64,000 nucleotides of DNA from Extensimonas vulgaris (GCF_003337425.1 NZ_QPJU01000002.1:372001-436000), one strand, 5' to 3'; numbered from the stretch's first letter, positions 38,633 to 48,977 are shown. Numbers and translations are program-made. Notes: generated from the sequence alone by a model not told the origin.

Positions 38633-40695
38633 CCATGCCGAGCTGGATGCGCTTTCGCCAGACCGCGCAGCGTTTGCGCGGGCGCCTGCGCGCGCGCGAG
38701 GGCCAGGCGCCGGGGGGTGGCGAAGAGGTCGAATTCATCGCGGAGCTGCGCAATGTCCACGCCGCTGCGGCGGACTTTCGCTTGCGCGTGTTCGTCATGG
38801 GCGCGGTGGTGCTGCTGGCGTTCGGCCTGGTGCTCGCGCGGCTGGTGTACCTGCAGGTGATTCGCCACGAAGACCTGGCCGCGCAGGCCGAGAGCAACCG
38901 CACTGCGGTGGTGCCCATCGTGCCCAGCCGTGGCCTGATTCTGGATCGCAACGGCGTGGTGCTCGCGAGCAATTACGCGGCGTACACGCTCGAGATCACA
39001 CCCTCCAAGGTGCCCGACCTCGAAGCCACGCTGGACGCGCTGGCGCAGGTGGTCGAGATCGGGCCGCGCGACCGCCGCCGCTTCAAGCGTTTGCTCGAGG
39101 AATCGCGCAACTTCGATTCGCTGCCCATCCGCACACGCCTCACGGACGAAGAGGTGGCGCGCTTTGCGGCGCAGCGTTTTCGCTTTCCGGGCGTGGACGT
39201 GAAGGCGCGGCTGTTTCGCAGCTATCCGCTCGCCGAGACTGCGAGCCACGCCATAGGTTACATAGGCCGCATCAACCAGGCGGAAAAAGAGCGCCTCCAG
39301 GATTCGGACGACGAGGCCAACTACCGCGGCACCGAATACATAGGCAAGCTGGGCATAGAGCAAAGCTACGAAGCGCTGCTGCACGGCACCACGGGCGTGG
39401 AGCTCATGGAAACCTCCGCCGGCGGGCGCGCCGTGCGCAAGCTCGCGAGCCGCCCGGCCACGCCCGGCAGCAACGTGGTGCTCGCGCTCGACGTCAAGCT
39501 GCAAAAAATGGTCGAAGACCTGTTTGGCGAGCGGCGCGGCGCGCTCGTGGCCATTGACCCGCGCACGGGCGAGGTGCTCGCACTCGTCTCCAAACCCACG
39601 TTCGACCCCAACCTGTTCGTCGAGGGCATAGACGTGGAGAACTGGACGGCGCTCAACGAGTCGCCCGACAAACCTTTGCTCAACCGCGCCCTGCGCGGCA
39701 CCTACCCGCCGGGCTCGACCTACAAGCCTTTCATGGCGCTGGCCGCGCTCGAGCTGGGCAAGCGCACGCCGCGCGACACCATCGTCGATCGCGGCGCCTG
39801 GACCTTCGGCGGTCACACCTTCCGCAGCCACGAGGACGGCGGCCTGGGCGTGGTGGACATGCACCGCGCGATCATGCTCTCGAGCAACGTCTATTTTTAC
39901 TCCCTCGCGAACGACCTGGGCGTGGACGCCATCCACGACTTCATGGCGCCGCTGGGTTTCGGGCAGATCACGGGCATAGACCTCGGCGGCGAACTGCGCG
40001 GCGTGCTGCCCAGCCAAGCCTGGAAGCGCGCCACCTACCGTCGCCCCGAGCAAAAGGTCTGGTATGCGGGCGAGACCATTTCGCTGGGCATAGGCCAGGG
40101 CTACAACAACTTCACCATCCTGCAGCTCGCCCAGGCCACGGCCACGCTGGCCAACGGCGGGGTGCGCTACCGTCCGCACCTGGGGCTGGCGACGCTCGAT
40201 CCGGTCACGCACGCGCGCCAGGCGCTACCGACCGAGCCCGGCGTGAACCTGGGCTACAAGCGCGAAAACGTCGAGGTGGTGCACCGCGCCATGGTCGGTG
40301 TGACGCAGCAGGGCACTGCCGCGCGGGCCTTTGCCGGGGCGCGCTACCTCTCGGCGGGCAAGACCGGCACGGCGCAGGCCGTGACCATAGGGCAGAAAGA
40401 AAAATACAACGCCAGCAGACTGCAGGAGCGCCAGCGCGACCACGCGCTCTACATGGCCTTCGCCCCGGCCGAGGCGCCGCGCATCGCGCTTGCGGTGATC
40501 GTCGAAAACGCCGGCTGGGGCGCGAGCGCTGCCGCGCCGATCGCGCGGCGCGTGTTCGATTACTGGCTGTTGGGCGAATACCCGAGCGAGGAAGACATCG
40601 CTGCGGTGCGCAGCGGCAAGGCCACCGTGCCGATCGGCAAGCCAAGGCAGGCGGCCGAGGTGCCGCTGCCCGCCGCGGTGCAACAACTGCCCTGA
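38629..40695 (+). CDS. mrdA: Penicillin-binding protein 2 (peptidoglycan DD-transpeptidase of elongation)
   Basis: PBP2 cross-links lateral-wall peptidoglycan. The 688-residue protein has one membrane segment near residue 55, the dimerisation-domain motif RGLILDRNGVVLASNYAAY, and transpeptidase motifs GSTYKPF (Ser near 364), SSN near 420 and KTGT near 579. The product is slightly longer than E. coli PBP2. rodA, which usually follows mrdA, is absent; an EamA exporter on the other strand follows instead. Confidence 0.96.
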   Translation: MTMPSWMRFRQTAQRLRGRLRAREGQAPGGGEEVEFIAELRNVHAAAADFRLRVFVMGAVVLLAFGLVLARLVYLQVIRHEDLAAQAESNRTAVVPIVPSRGLILDRNGVVLASNYAAYTLEITPSKVPDLEATLDALAQVVEIGPRDRRRFKRLLEESRNFDSLPIRTRLTDEEVARFAAQRFRFPGVDVKARLFRSYPLAETASHAIGYIGRINQAEKERLQDSDDEANYRGTEYIGKLGIEQSYEALLHGTTGVELMETSAGGRAVRKLASRPATPGSNVVLALDVKLQKMVEDLFGERRGALVAIDPRTGEVLALVSKPTFDPNLFVEGIDVENWTALNESPDKPLLNRALRGTYPPGSTYKPFMALAALELGKRTPRDTIVDRGAWTFGGHTFRSHEDGGLGVVDMHRAIMLSSNVYFYSLANDLGVDAIHDFMAPLGFGQITGIDLGGELRGVLPSQAWKRATYRRPEQKVWYAGETISLGIGQGYNNFTILQLAQATATLANGGVRYRPHLGLATLDPVTHARQALPTEPGVNLGYKRENVEVVHRAMVGVTQQGTAARAFAGARYLSAGKTGTAQAVTIGQKEKYNASRLQERQRDHALYMAFAPAEAPRIALAVIVENAGWGASAAAPIARRVFDYWLLGEYPSEEDIAAVRSGKATVPIGKPRQAAEVPLPAAVQQLP

Positions 40696-40697
40696 GC

Positions 40698-41582
40698 TCA
40701 GGGATGGCGCGAGGCTCGCGACGGCAACTGGCTCAGCACCAGCGCACCCACGATCAGCGCCGCGCCCGCGCTGCCCGACCAGCCCAGCCGCTCGCCCAGC
40801 AGCACCCACGCGGCAAGCGCGGCAAACACCGGCTCGAGCCCGTACACGATGGCGCTGCGCACGGCATCGACGCGCTGCTGCCCCCAGGCTTGCAAAATCA
40901 CGACGACCACGCTGGCCACGAGCCCCAGATACAGCAGCGCGCACCAATGCTCCGCATCCAGCCGCTCAAGCGACGCCAGCCAACCCAGGCCACTGCCGCG
41001 TGCGAGCAGCAGCGCCGTCGCGGCAGCACACATCACGCCTGCCTGCACCGCGGCCAGGCGCGTGGCGCGCAGCGGCTGGGCCGCCGTGCGGCGCGCGCAT
41101 TCTTCGAGCGCCAGGATGTAGAGCGCATAAAACAAGGTGCTCACCAGCGTGAGCGTGTCGCCGAAATTCCAGGGTCCATCCGCGCGAAACATCAGCGCCA
41201 TGCCGGCACACGCCATGGCGCAGGCCGCCCACAGGTGCCAGCCGTAGCGGCGCCGCAGCACCAGCATGGCCAGCAGCGGCACCACGAGCACGTTGAGCCC
41301 CGTGACGAAGGCGTTGCGGTTGCTGCTGGTGCGCGCGAGCCCCTCGATCTGCAGCCAAAACGCGATGAACAGCAAGACACCGAGCAGCCCTCCCCACGCG
41401 CGCTCGGGCCTGTGCATGCCGCGCCACAGCGGCGCGAGCACCAGCGAGGCAATGGCAAAGCGCAGCCAGATGATCTGCAGCGCGTCGAGCTGCGCTGACA
41501 GCAGCTTCATCGCCGGAAAGGTCGTGCCCCAGACCATGGTCACGACCAGCAGGGCCCACAGGCCAAGACGTTTCGAAGGCAT
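40698..41582 (-). CDS. EamA/DMT family inner-membrane transporter
   Basis: This is a drug/metabolite transporter-superfamily permease with unknown substrate. The 294-residue protein has about ten membrane segments in two EamA repeats. The first begins LWALLVVTMVWGTTFPAMKLL and the second begins FGDTLTLVSTLFYALYILALE, ending AALAAWVLLGERLGWSGSAGAALI, a typical EamA repeat end. It is convergent with mrdA, two bases from its stop. Confidence 0.9.
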   Translation of the reverse strand: MPSKRLGLWALLVVTMVWGTTFPAMKLLSAQLDALQIIWLRFAIASLVLAPLWRGMHRPERAWGGLLGVLLFIAFWLQIEGLARTSSNRNAFVTGLNVLVVPLLAMLVLRRRYGWHLWAACAMACAGMALMFRADGPWNFGDTLTLVSTLFYALYILALEECARRTAAQPLRATRLAAVQAGVMCAAATALLLARGSGLGWLASLERLDAEHWCALLYLGLVASVVVVILQAWGQQRVDAVRSAIVYGLEPVFAALAAWVLLGERLGWSGSAGAALIVGALVLSQLPSRASRHP

Positions 41583-41658
41583 GAGAAACCCGAAAGAACG
41601 CCGAGCGTTGGCGCGCAACGCCACACGCAGCATGCTAAAAAAAGAGGAGCGCCGGTCG

Positions 41659-41994
41659 TCAGGCCTGCGCGGAAAACTCCAGCGGCACGCCCGCCTGGCG
41701 CGAAGCCTCGCGGCTCAGGCAGGCAAAGAATTCGCCCGCGCCCTTGGTGTCCTGCCAGTGCGTGCCATCGAAACGGTAGTGGTAGCCGCCCGACTGCGAC
41801 GCCATCCAGACCTCGTGCAGCGGTTTTTGCAGGTTGATCACGATCTGGCTGCGGTTCGGGAAGGTGATCGTCACCATGCCGCCGCTGCGCTGGCTGTCCA
41901 GGTCGGCGTCACTGGTTTCGCTGATGCGGTCGCAGCTACGCTCGACGGCCAGCAGCAGGCGTTCGGCGTGGTCCATGAATTCGGGGTCGGTCAT
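41659..41994 (-). CDS. cyaY: Frataxin-like iron-binding protein CyaY
   Basis: CyaY regulates iron-sulfur cluster assembly by binding IscS and iron. The 111-residue protein starts [22 protein letters not shown] with an acidic helix 1. It then has [30 protein letters not shown] and [21 protein letters not shown], the frataxin beta sheet. It is divergent from lptM with 12 bases between starts, a conserved neighbourhood in betaproteobacteria. Confidence 0.94.
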   Translation of the reverse strand: MTDPEFMDHAERLLLAVERSCDRISETSDADLDSQRSGGMVTITFPNRSQIVINLQKPLHEVWMASQSGGYHYRFDGTHWQDTKGAGEFFACLSREASRQAGVPLEFSAQA

Positions 41995-42006
41995 TACAAT
42001 GCGTCC

Positions 42007-42285
42007 ATGCTGAGAGTGCGCAAAATTCTAGTCGGCCCCTGCCTCGGGGCCGCTTTGGTGGTGTTGGTGGGCTGCGGCCAGCGCGGGCCTTTGTACTTGC
42101 CCAAAGAACCGGCTGGACGCGAGCGTGCGACGCTGCCGCAGGTGCTCACGCCCGAGAGCCTCGCAAACAAACCCGCGGCGCCAGCTTCTGCACCGGCACC
42201 CGCAGCCGCTGCGGCCTCCGCACCTGCATCCCCCAGCAAGCCTGCAAGCGCACCGGCCAGCGCACCGGACTCCGGCGCACGCTGA
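42007..42285 (+). CDS. lptM: LPS translocon maturation chaperone LptM-like lipoprotein
   Basis: This small outer-membrane lipoprotein (formerly YifL) promotes LptD disulfide maturation. The 92-residue protein has a signal peptide with lipobox [16 protein letters not shown], the hallmark of the family, followed by an Ala/Pro/Ser-rich tail. lysA, which usually follows, is not here; the convergent coaD gene follows instead. Confidence 0.85.
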   Translation: MLRVRKILVGPCLGAALVVLVGCGQRGPLYLPKEPAGRERATLPQVLTPESLANKPAAPASAPAPAAAAASAPASPSKPASAPASAPDSGAR

Positions 42286-42314
42286 TCCCGCACCGGCGCG
42301 GTGCGCAAAGCGCG

Positions 42315-42815
42315 TCACGCCGCTCCTTGGGCCGTTTTTTTCTGCAGCCGTGCGAGCACCGGGGGCGACACGAACTTTTCCACCTCGCCGCCCAGCGTCG
42401 CGATCTCGCGCACCAAGGTGCTGCTGATGAAAAGATACTGGTCGCCCGGCGTGAGGAACACCGTCTCCACGTCGGGCATGAGCGCGCGGTTCATGCCCGC
42501 GAGCTGAAACTCGTAGTCGAAGTCGGTCACGGCGCGCAGGCCGCGGATCATGGCCTTGCCGCCGCGCGCGACGACGAAGTCACGCACCAGGCCCGTGAAG
42601 CTCTCCACGCTCACCTGCGGATACGGCGCAAACACTTCGCGCACCATCTCCAGGCGCTCTTCGAGGCTGAACAAGGTCTTTTTGTGGTGCCCCGCAGCCA
42701 CGGCGACGATGACGCGGTCGAACAACTGAATGGATCGGCGCACCAGGTCTTCGTGCCCCAGCGTGATAGGGTCGAAGGTTCCGGGATAGACGGCGAGCAC
42801 GCTCGGGGATGCCAT
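42315..42815 (-). CDS. coaD: Phosphopantetheine adenylyltransferase
   Basis: This enzyme adenylates 4'-phosphopantetheine in coenzyme A synthesis. The 166-residue protein starts MASPSVLAVYPGTFDPITLGH (nucleotidyl-transfer HxGH-type motif). It has VAAGHHKKTLFSLEERLEM, AMIRGLRAVTDFDYEFQLAGMN and the second nucleotide motif FISSTLVREIA. GGAG-like bases precede the start. It lies downstream of rsmD on the same strand. Confidence 0.96.
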   Translation of the reverse strand: MASPSVLAVYPGTFDPITLGHEDLVRRSIQLFDRVIVAVAAGHHKKTLFSLEERLEMVREVFAPYPQVSVESFTGLVRDFVVARGGKAMIRGLRAVTDFDYEFQLAGMNRALMPDVETVFLTPGDQYLFISSTLVREIATLGGEVEKFVSPPVLARLQKKTAQGAA

Positions 42816-42904
42816 GGCGGGAGTCTCCTGTCGGTGAATGCGGCGAAAGCCACGAAAACGGCAAACGCCGATTATGTCGCGCGTCTGGCGTGCGTCGGAA
42901 TTGC

Positions 42905-42957
42905 AAGCCAAAAGTGCCTCAAACGCTTATGTATAAAGCGCTAACAGCTATCAATAT
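42905..42957 (-). repeat. Dispersed ~55-bp repeat overlapping the end of rsmD
   Basis: In reverse orientation it reads TTGATAGCTGTTAGCGCTTT, then AAGCGTTTGAGGCACTTTTGG. The rsmD stop codon and about its last twelve codons lie inside it. Confidence 0.75.
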
Positions 42958-43608
42958 GGAAGTATCCTGTGCCAGCGCCACGGGCCGCAGCAGGTGCGCA
43001 TGCACCGCGCCGGCGCGCAGCGTGCGGTGCGCGGCAAAGCCCAACGGCGCGAGCGCGGCGGCGTCCCAGGCGTGCGGCGCTTCGAGATAGACGAAGCCAT
43101 CAGGCGCCACGGCACGGCGCGCGGCCTGCAGGGCAGGGGTGAACAGGTCGCTTGCAAAGGGCGGGTCGAGGAAGATCAGCTGCAGGCTCGCAGGCGCGCT
43201 CTGGCGCAGCGCCGCGATGCCGTCGCCACGCTGCACCGTCACTTGCTGCGTGGGCGGCACCTGCAGGCGTTGCAGCACGGCTCGCAGGCGCGCCACGAGC
43301 GCAGGGTCGCTTTCCACCAGTTCCACGCTGGCGCCGCGCGAGGCCGCCTCAAGCCCGAGCGCGCCCGTGCCCGCGAAGGCGTCGAGGCAGTGCCAGCCCG
43401 TCAAATTGGAACCGAGCCAGTTGAACAAGGTCTCGCGCACGCGGTCGGGCGTGGGGCGCAGGCCCGGTTGCTGCGCCACGGGCAGGCGTGTGCGCTTCCA
43501 TTGCCCGCCGATGATGCGCACCTCGCCACGGCCCGCGGGCGTGCGCATGGGTACGCCCGAGGCTCTGGCTGCAGGCGCAGGCGCTTGCGCGCCGTTGCGG
43601 CGCTTCAC
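42919..43608 (-). CDS. rsmD: 16S rRNA (guanine966-N2)-methyltransferase RsmD
   Basis: This is an SAM-dependent methyltransferase acting on assembled 30S. The 229-residue model has EVRIIGGQWKRTRLPV, the RsmD-specific LRPTPDRVRETLFNWLG, SAM motif LDAFAGTGALGLEAASRGA and the catalytic LDPPF. The start is uncertain: GTG at 43608 overlaps the upstream gene's stop and gives VKRRNGAQAP, while ATG at 43548 would give 209 residues. The C-terminus TSILIAVSALYISV is encoded by the dispersed repeat. Confidence 0.92.
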   Translation of the reverse strand: MKRRNGAQAPAPAARASGVPMRTPAGRGEVRIIGGQWKRTRLPVAQQPGLRPTPDRVRETLFNWLGSNLTGWHCLDAFAGTGALGLEAASRGASVELVESDPALVARLRAVLQRLQVPPTQQVTVQRGDGIAALRQSAPASLQLIFLDPPFASDLFTPALQAARRAVAPDGFVYLEAPHAWDAAALAPLGFAAHRTLRAGAVHAHLLRPVALAQDTSILIAVSALYISV

Positions 43609-44966
43609 GGCTGGCCGCCCACGACCACGGTGACCATGCGCTCGGGCTGCAGCTTGCGCTGCAGCGCGGCACGCACGTCGGCCACCGTGAGGGCCTGGAC
43701 TTTTTTCGTCCATTGCTCGAGGTAGTCGAGCGGCAGGTCGTACCAGGCGATGTTGGCGACGTTCGCGAGCAGCTTGCTGTTGCTGTCTATGCGCAGCGCA
43801 AAGCCGCCGATGAGGTTGTCCTTGGCGGCGCGCAGCTCGGCCTCGGTTGGGCCTTGGGCGACATAACGGCGCAGCACGTCCTGCGCCACCTGCACGGCCT
43901 GCGCGGCCTGGTCGGGGCGCGTTTGCAGGCCGACGACGAAGGCGCCCGCGTGCAGGCCGGGGTTGAACTGGCTATAGACGCTGTAGCTGAGCCCGCGCTT
44001 TTCGCGCACTTCTTCGGTCAGGCGCGAAACCAGGCCGCCGCCGCCGAGGATGTGGTTGCCCACGAGCAGCGCGAGAAAGTCCGGGTCGCGCCGCGCGATG
44101 CCCGGCTGCCCGATCAGCACATGCGCCTGCGCCGAGCCGAAGGGGATTTTGATTTCCTTCGCGGCGGCCAGCGGCGCCACCTCGGGCACGGGCGGCAGGG
44201 GCGCGCAGCCTTGCGGCGGCGTCGGTAAACGCGACAGCAGCGTCGCGACGAGCGCGTCGGCCTGCGCGCGCGTCACGGCGCCGACCAGGCTCACGCGTGC
44301 GCGGCAGGGCGCGAGGTAGCGCGCGTGGAACGCCACCATGTCGGCCACGCCGATGCGCGCGAGGCTCTCCTCGGTGGCGCGGTAGCCGTAAGGGTGACTG
44401 CCATAGACCGCGGAGGCGAAGGCTTCTTCGGCCACGGTGCTGGGGCGCGTGTGCGCCTCTTTGATGCTCGCGCTCCAGCGTGCGCGCTCGCGCTGCCACA
44501 CGTCCTCGGGCCAGCTCGGTGTGCCGATCTGGCGCGCAGCCAGGCGCACGGCGCGCTCGAGCAGCGCGGGTTCGGTGAGCGAACGCAAGTTGTAGTGCAG
44601 CGCGTCGGCCCCGGCGGCAGCACCGAAATTTGCGCCCAGATCGGCCCAGGCCGCGCCGAGCGCGTTTTCGTCGAGTGGCGCCTCGTCCTGGCCGTTCACC
44701 TTGTCGGCCTGCACGCCCTTGGACGCCATCAGCGCCACGGCCTCGGCCAGCCCCGCCTGCGGCGCCGGGTCGCGGCGCTTGCCGGCGTCGAAGTCAATGC
44801 GCACATCCAGCATGGGCAGCGTCGGGCTGTGGACGAACCAGACCTGCGCGCCGCTGGGCTGCGTCCAGTGCTCTATGGGCAGCAGCGCCCACGCAGAATT
44901 GATGCCAAAAATGGCCATAGCGCCCGTGAATAAAGCGCGAGCAGCTATTTTTTTGATACTTATCAT
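43605..44966 (-). CDS. Exported M16-family peptidase-like protein (non-catalytic partner type)
   Basis: This is a periplasmic or secreted M16 protein. The 453-residue protein has a signal peptide ISIKKIAARALFTGAMAIFG ending near SAWA, then two M16 halves. The HxxEH zinc motif expected near the N-terminus is replaced (AGLAEAVALMASKG). It is therefore the inactive partner of the preceding active M16 enzyme, as in many alpha/beta M16 pairs. It retains LIGQPGIARRDPDFLALLVGN and GGGGLVSRLTEEVREKRGLSYSVYS. The signal peptide is encoded by a dispersed repeat. An upstream in-frame extension inside the neighbour is ignored. Confidence 0.9.
   Translation of the reverse strand: MISIKKIAARALFTGAMAIFGINSAWALLPIEHWTQPSGAQVWFVHSPTLPMLDVRIDFDAGKRRDPAPQAGLAEAVALMASKGVQADKVNGQDEAPLDENALGAAWADLGANFGAAAGADALHYNLRSLTEPALLERAVRLAARQIGTPSWPEDVWQRERARWSASIKEAHTRPSTVAEEAFASAVYGSHPYGYRATEESLARIGVADMVAFHARYLAPCRARVSLVGAVTRAQADALVATLLSRLPTPPQGCAPLPPVPEVAPLAAAKEIKIPFGSAQAHVLIGQPGIARRDPDFLALLVGNHILGGGGLVSRLTEEVREKRGLSYSVYSQFNPGLHAGAFVVGLQTRPDQAAQAVQVAQDVLRRYVAQGPTEAELRAAKDNLIGGFALRIDSNSKLLANVANIAWYDLPLDYLEQWTKKVQALTVADVRAALQRKLQPERMVTVVVGGQP
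44911..44960 (-). repeat. Dispersed ~55-bp repeat forming the signal-peptide region of the second M16 gene
   Basis: Read on the minus strand it gives ATAGCTGCTCGCGCTTTA, then GGGCGCTATGGCCATTTTTG, matching the family. It is translated as IAARALFTGAMAIF. Confidence 0.72.
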
Positions 44967-45000
44967 GGAGGGCTCCGAGGTGTCGGGTAGGCGAGCGAAT

Positions 45001-46500
45001 TCAGCGGATCGGCCCGCCCATCGCGGGCGCCTGCGCCTTGCGCCGTGCGTTCGGGTCGATGGGCTGCGGCACCAGCGTTCCCACGGTGAGCTGGTCGTCG
45101 CCAAAGTAGCGCGCCGCCACCTGCTGCAATTGCTGCGGCGTGACGCTGCGCAGCAGCGCGAGCAGCCGGTCTTCGGTATCGAGCGGCAGGCCCAGCACCC
45201 AGTTGCTGCCCAGGTCCATCGCACGCGCAAAGAGCGAATCGCGTTCGTAAATCGTCGAAGCCGTCCACTGCGTGAGCACGCGCGCGAGCTCCTGCGCGCT
45301 CACGCCCTCGTGCGCGATGCGCGCCACCTCGGCGCGCAGGGCCTGCTCGACCTCCTGCGCGCTGCGCCCTTGCGCGGGCACGCCCATGAGCAAAAACAGG
45401 CTAGGCCCGCGCCCCGACACCATGGCCGCGCTGTCGGCGCTGTCGGCCACGCGCTGCGCGCCCTGCGTGAGCGCACGCTCCAGGCGCGCGCCGTCGTAGC
45501 CGCTGAGCACCGCCGACAAAGCCATGAGCGCGAGCGCGTCGCGGTCTTCGTCGGTGAGCGCATCCACGTGCCGCAGCGTGGGCACGTGGAACGCGAGCGC
45601 AACGAAAGCCTGCTCGGCCGGCGCCTTGACCTCTATGCGCCGCAGCCCGACCTGCACGGGTTCGGCGCGCGGCTTGCGTGGCGGCACGGCGCGCGCAGGG
45701 ATGCGGCCGTAGTATTTTTCAGCGAGCGCGCGCACCTGCGTCACATCGACGTCCCCCACCACGACCACGGCGGCATTCGCGGGCACGTACCACTGGCGGT
45801 GGAACGCGCGCACGTCGTCCGGCGTCATCGCGTCGAGGTCGGTCATCCAGCCGACCACCGGGCGCCGGTACGGCGAAACCATGAAGCTCGTGGCAAACAA
45901 TTGCTCGGACAGCACGGCGCGCGGCTGGTCTTCGGTGCGCATGCGGCGCTCTTCCTTGACGACTTCGATCTCCTTGCGAAATTCGGCGTCAGGCCAGGCG
46001 TTGTGGGCAAAGCGGTCGGCCTCCAGGCGCATCACTTCGGCCAGGCGGTTGGCCGGTATCTGCTGGTAGTAACCCGTGAAGTCGCGATCGGTGAAGGCGT
46101 TTTCCTGCCCGCCCAGCGCCGCGACGCGGCGCGAGAACTCGCCAGGCGGCACGGTTTTCGTCCCTTTGAACATCATGTGTTCGAGCACATGCGCCACGCC
46201 CGAGGTGCCATCGACCTCGTCCATCGCGCCCGCGCGCACCCAGACCATGTGCACCGCCGTGGGCGCGCGCCGGTCGGGCAGCACGATGAGCTGCATGCCG
46301 TTGGCAAGCGTGAACTGCTGCGCCTGCGCCGCGCCCGCGATGGCGGGAATGGGCGGCAGCATGTCGGCGGGTGGCGGCGGCGCGGCGCCAGAATCGTCCG
46401 CCCAAGCCGTGCCCAGCCCGGACAAAGCCAAAGCCCCCGCGCAGAAAACACCGCGCAGCAGTGCGGCGAGAGAGGGAGAGAGTGTCAGAATGCGTTTCAT
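45001..46500 (-). CDS. Exported zinc peptidase of the M16 family
   Basis: This is a periplasmic metallopeptidase. The 499-residue protein has a signal peptide (SLAALLRGVFCAGALALSGLGTAWA). The active site is GVAHVLEHMMFKGT (HxxEH) with the downstream Glu in REIEVVKEERRMR, followed by a C-terminal M16 domain. It lies 34 bases upstream of the second, inactive M16 gene on the same strand, so the two probably form a heterodimer. It is divergent from ftsY. Confidence 0.93.
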   Translation of the reverse strand: MKRILTLSPSLAALLRGVFCAGALALSGLGTAWADDSGAAPPPPADMLPPIPAIAGAAQAQQFTLANGMQLIVLPDRRAPTAVHMVWVRAGAMDEVDGTSGVAHVLEHMMFKGTKTVPPGEFSRRVAALGGQENAFTDRDFTGYYQQIPANRLAEVMRLEADRFAHNAWPDAEFRKEIEVVKEERRMRTEDQPRAVLSEQLFATSFMVSPYRRPVVGWMTDLDAMTPDDVRAFHRQWYVPANAAVVVVGDVDVTQVRALAEKYYGRIPARAVPPRKPRAEPVQVGLRRIEVKAPAEQAFVALAFHVPTLRHVDALTDEDRDALALMALSAVLSGYDGARLERALTQGAQRVADSADSAAMVSGRGPSLFLLMGVPAQGRSAQEVEQALRAEVARIAHEGVSAQELARVLTQWTASTIYERDSLFARAMDLGSNWVLGLPLDTEDRLLALLRSVTPQQLQQVAARYFGDDQLTVGTLVPQPIDPNARRKAQAPAMGGPIR

Positions 46501-46552
46501 GGTATGGCTCAGCGGGGTATGCCCCAGAGCGAAAGATTCTACGTAGCGCCAA

Positions 46553-47863
<1,311 letters not shown>

Positions 47864-47952
47864 AACATATATCCGCCGCACGGCGGGCACCTGGCACGGC
47901 ACCGCCTTGTGAAGGGTGCTGCCGCTGGCTGCGCCCGATGCAAATGGCGCCG

Positions 47953-47958
47953 TACAAT
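47953..47958 (+). promoter_or_regulatory. -10 box candidate for ilvE
   Basis: TACAAT lies 80 bases before the ilvE ATG in the 175-base ftsY-ilvE spacer. No convincing -35 or leader peptide was seen. Confidence 0.35.
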
Positions 47959-48038
47959 GAAATTTTTGTGCGTGGGCTCGGCTCCAAGGAGGCGCCCGCG
48001 TGGTTTTGTTTCTCCCCCGATACACCAAAGGAAGTTCC

Positions 48039-48977
48039 ATGAGCCCCGTAGTTCCCTCGATGGCCGACCGTGACGGCAAGATCTGGATGGATGGCCAGAT
48101 GGTCGATTGGCGCGACGCCAAAATCCACGTACTGACGCACACGCTGCACTATGGCTGCGGCGCCTTCGAGGGGGTTCGGGCCTACCACACCGTCGATGGC
48201 ACGGCGATTTTCCGGTTACAAGAACACACCGAGCGCCTGTTCAACAGTTCCAAAATCCTGCGCATGAAGATTCCCTTCAGCCAGGAGCAGGTCAACGAGG
48301 CGCAACGTGCCGTGGTGCGCGAAAACAAGCTCGACGCCTGTTATTTGCGCCCCCTGGTGTGGATAGGCGACAAAAAGCTCGGCGTCTCGCCCAAGGGCAA
48401 CACCATCCACGTCATGGTCGCGGCCTGGGCCTGGGGCGCCTACCTCGGTGAAGAAGGCATCACCAAAGGCATACGCGTCAAGACCAGCAGCTATACGCGC
48501 CACCACGTCAACATCACCATGACGCAGGCCAAGTCGGTGAGCAATTACACCAACTCCATCCTCGCGAACATGGAGGCCACGGACGACGGCTACGACGAGG
48601 CGCTGTTGCTCGACGCGGCTGGCTTCGTCTCCGAAGGCTCGGGCGAGAACGTGTTCATCGTGAAGGGCGGCGTGGTCTATACGCCCGACCTCTCGGCCGG
48701 CTCGCTCAATGGCGTCACGCGCAACACCGTGCTGCACATCTGCAAGGACCTCGGGATCGACGTGGTGCAAAAACGCATCACGCGCGACGAGGTGTATATC
48801 TCGGACGAAGCCTTCTTTTCTGGCACCGCGGCCGAGATCACGCCGATCCGCGAGCTCGACCGCATCGAGATCGGCAGCGGACAGCGCGGCCCCATCACCG
48901 AGAAGATCCAGAACGCGTTCTTCGACATCGTGAACGGCCGCAACCCCAAATACGCCCACTGGCTGACCAAGGTGTGA
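48039..48977 (+). CDS. ilvE: Branched-chain amino acid aminotransferase
   Basis: This PLP enzyme interconverts branched-chain amino and keto acids. The 313-residue fold-type IV protein has LHYGCGAFEGVRAYHT, YLRPLVWIGDKKLGV, the PLP lysine region TQAKSVSNYTNSILANMEA (Lys165) and EGSGENVFIVKGG. The start at 48039 is preceded by AGGAAG; an in-frame ATG-like start 13 codons upstream is unlikely. A small zinc-finger gene overlaps its stop by four bases. Confidence 0.96.
   Translation: MSPVVPSMADRDGKIWMDGQMVDWRDAKIHVLTHTLHYGCGAFEGVRAYHTVDGTAIFRLQEHTERLFNSSKILRMKIPFSQEQVNEAQRAVVRENKLDACYLRPLVWIGDKKLGVSPKGNTIHVMVAAWAWGAYLGEEGITKGIRVKTSSYTRHHVNITMTQAKSVSNYTNSILANMEATDDGYDEALLLDAAGFVSEGSGENVFIVKGGVVYTPDLSAGSLNGVTRNTVLHICKDLGIDVVQKRITRDEVYISDEAFFSGTAAEITPIRELDRIEIGSGQRGPITEKIQNAFFDIVNGRNPKYAHWLTKV

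Noticed and set aside
47864-48038. Leader peptide or attenuator for ilvE
   Set aside because: No short frame rich in Leu/Ile/Val codons and no clear alternative hairpins with a T run.
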